A stretch of 64,000 bases of DNA from Terriglobales bacterium (GTDB lineage: Bacteria; Acidobacteriota; Terriglobia; Terriglobales; Acidobacteriaceae), in the NCBI GenBank assembly GCA_025462725.1, contig JAOAPE010000012.1:669942-733941 (forward strand). The letters run 5' to 3'. Of the stretch, positions 62,879-64,000 are shown one piece after another. Each line of letters begins with the position of its first letter. Within the stretch, counting starts at the first letter, position 1. The position numbers and the translations under genes are program-made. The notes beneath the pieces were generated by a model that was not told the origin of the DNA, ran no database searches, and saw only the letters and a program-made list of their open reading frames with translations.

Positions 62879-64000
62879 TTACCAAGTTTTTCGGATTCGG
62901 GTATCAAATCCGAATCCGCCATTTTGGTCGCGAGTGCTGCTGACTGACAGTCGGGGTGAGACCTTGTACTGCAATTGAATCACTTGGGTCTGTGTGGCCG
63001 TGACATCAGTAGAAAACGTTACGAAGAGACTACTTGTGACTTTTTGCTGGACGGTAATGCGGGCGCCGGGGTTTGTTTGTCCGCCAGTTCCGGCGAGCAC
63101 GGGATCAATCGACAAATGCGAGATTCCGGCGACCTTTTCAAGCCGGTTCGTGACTTGGCTACTCACTCCTGAAGCGATCAGAGACTGCGCACCAAGAGTG
63201 CCAGGAGCAGTAGGGTTCGCGGCCGCGGCCTCCGTAGTTTGTCCGAAGGCGAGAAGGTTGATAATGTCCGATGGCGGGAGCGCGGGATCAGACGAGTAAT
63301 TCGTGTGGAGATGGTCTACGGGACCCTGAAACCGCATGCTGATGTTGTATTGCTGAATCGTAGTGTTTGCGCCGACATTGAGCACAGGCTCAGTGCGTGC
63401 AGGATTCACGAAGTCCACCGTGCCGCCTTGTAGCACATAACGATTACCCATAAAAATCAGATCACCGCTGTTGAGGTTGACGCGTCCCAGAACGACGGGC
63501 TGCGCGGCAGTTCCGCGGACTTGCAAGTTGGCGGCCGCTTGCAAACTCAAGGTGCGGCTGGAGAGGCTTACTCCGCTGACGGATTGCAATGCCAGATCGA
63601 GTTGCAGATTCTGGGTGAAGCCTTGCGAGGGCGGAGGCGTTGTGTCGCTGCCGAACTGTCCAACGAATTCGTTGAGGTCGAAATCCGGAGTGAATGAAAG
63701 TTGATTCACGCGGACTCTGCCTCTCAAAGTTGCAGCTTCAGTAGAACCGCTGAGCGTTAGTGTGGTGTCAACACCTTCGCGCACACCCGCCGGATACATG
63801 AGATTGATACCTTTTCCTGAGACAGCCAAATCGAATTGAAGCGACGGCCGGTAGATGGCAGCGCCACTGGCAGTGATGGTCCCACCGCCGACCGTCCCGT
63901 TGAACTTCGAAATCTCCAAGCGGTCTTTCGTGAGAGTGAGAACACCGTTACCGTTCTGCAATCCCACGGGAATGTCTCCGGTGGCGAGGTTCGCGTTGAC
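62879..64000 (-). CDS. tamB: TamB-like translocation/assembly protein, C-terminal part (gene continues past the window)
   Basis: At least 373 codons visible; the frame stays open through base 64000, so the true N-terminus is outside. Repetitive beta-helical segments (TITASGAAIYRPSLQFDLAVSGKGI; FTPDFDLNEFVGQFG) and the TamB/DUF490 C-terminus: GDLIFMGNRYVLQGGTVDFVNPARTEPVLNVGA, PSDIINLLAFG, QLQYKVSPRLSVSSTRDQNGGFGFD, ending IRKTW. TamB spans the periplasm and carries lipids or helps outer-membrane protein assembly. Stop abuts the converging propeller gene. Confidence 0.88.
   Translation of the reverse strand, partial: VNANLATGDIPVGLQNGNGVLTLTKDRLEISKFNGTVGGGTITASGAAIYRPSLQFDLAVSGKGINLMYPAGVREGVDTTLTLSGSTEAATLRGRVRVNQLSFTPDFDLNEFVGQFGSDTTPPPSQGFTQNLQLDLALQSVSGVSLSSRTLSLQAAANLQVRGTAAQPVVLGRVNLNSGDLIFMGNRYVLQGGTVDFVNPARTEPVLNVGANTTIQQYNISMRFQGPVDHLHTNYSSDPALPPSDIINLLAFGQTTEAAAANPTAPGTLGAQSLIASGVSSQVTNRLEKVAGISHLSIDPVLAGTGGQTNPGARITVQQKVTSSLFVTFSTDVTATQTQVIQLQYKVSPRLSVSSTRDQNGGFGFDTRIRKTW

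Noticed and set aside
1-64000. CRISPR array or prophage
   Set aside because: No regularly spaced direct repeats with unique spacers, cas genes or phage structural genes were recognised.

Overview
The window looks like part of a chromosome from a free-living aerobic Acidobacteriota (Terriglobia/Koribacter-like). The evidence is a MacB/FtsX-type duplicated orphan permease of the kind that is abundant in that phylum, an acidobacterial-style type IV pilus operon, a REP-associated transposase with its own palindromes, a C5 heme pathway with HemQ, and moderate-to-high GC. This taxonomic reading is inference from gene content; no rRNA gene is present.

Layout. (1) 1-5703, minus strand: a tightly overlapping respiratory operon. 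It holds a lipid-anchored PQQ alcohol dehydrogenase with the lanthanide-type Asp-Tyr-Asp active site (XoxF-like), a XoxJ-like periplasmic binding protein, a lipoprotein cytochrome c, and cytochrome oxidase subunits II (CuA plus cytochrome c domain) and I (cut by the window start). (2) 5.8-9.6 kb: ADOP permease, tRNA-Arg(CCU), and a sugar dehydrogenase lipoprotein. (3) 9.6-14.0 kb, minus: NtrC-family regulator, exported coiled-coil protein, PAS histidine kinase, prepilin peptidase. (4) 14.1-17.9 kb: small GT2, GH57 glycosidase, small membrane protein, ErpA/IscA-type Fe-S carrier. (5) 18.0-30.3 kb, minus: type IV pilus locus. An ABC-2 transporter, a TPR protein and LolA lead into pilC-pilB-pilM-pilN-pilO-pilP-like-pseudopilin. 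Upstream lie three tandem major-pilin cassettes, each with a predicted sigma-54 promoter, upstream TGACAT elements and its own terminator. (6) 30.5-42.5 kb: mostly housekeeping genes (M16 peptidase, RlmN, a cupin fused to a degenerate alpha/beta hydrolase, GlpX, GcdH, GT2, MFS, QueF, GlsB-type, VOC). (7) 42.6-46.6 kb, plus: ccsA/hemX-like, hemA, hemC, hemD with a terminator. (8) 46.6-49.6 kb: inositol-phosphate synthase, a RAYT element with terminal palindromes, and a frameshifted zinc-motif gene. (9) 50-64 kb: methyltransferase, SDR, DedA, a POTRA-like protein, HemQ, endonuclease III, M48 peptidase, Hpt, UPF0173 hydrolase, small exported or membrane proteins, a large Asp-box propeller protein, and the C-terminus of a TamB-like protein running off the window end.

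How the genes work together. The dehydrogenase operon appears to encode a complete electron path from a periplasmic alcohol through cytochrome c to oxygen. The two-component pair, the prepilin peptidase, the pilus machinery and the three sigma-54 pilin cassettes form a plausible regulated pilus system. HemA/C/D plus HemQ supply heme for the cytochromes. No secretin (pilQ), pilT, CRISPR array or prophage was found.
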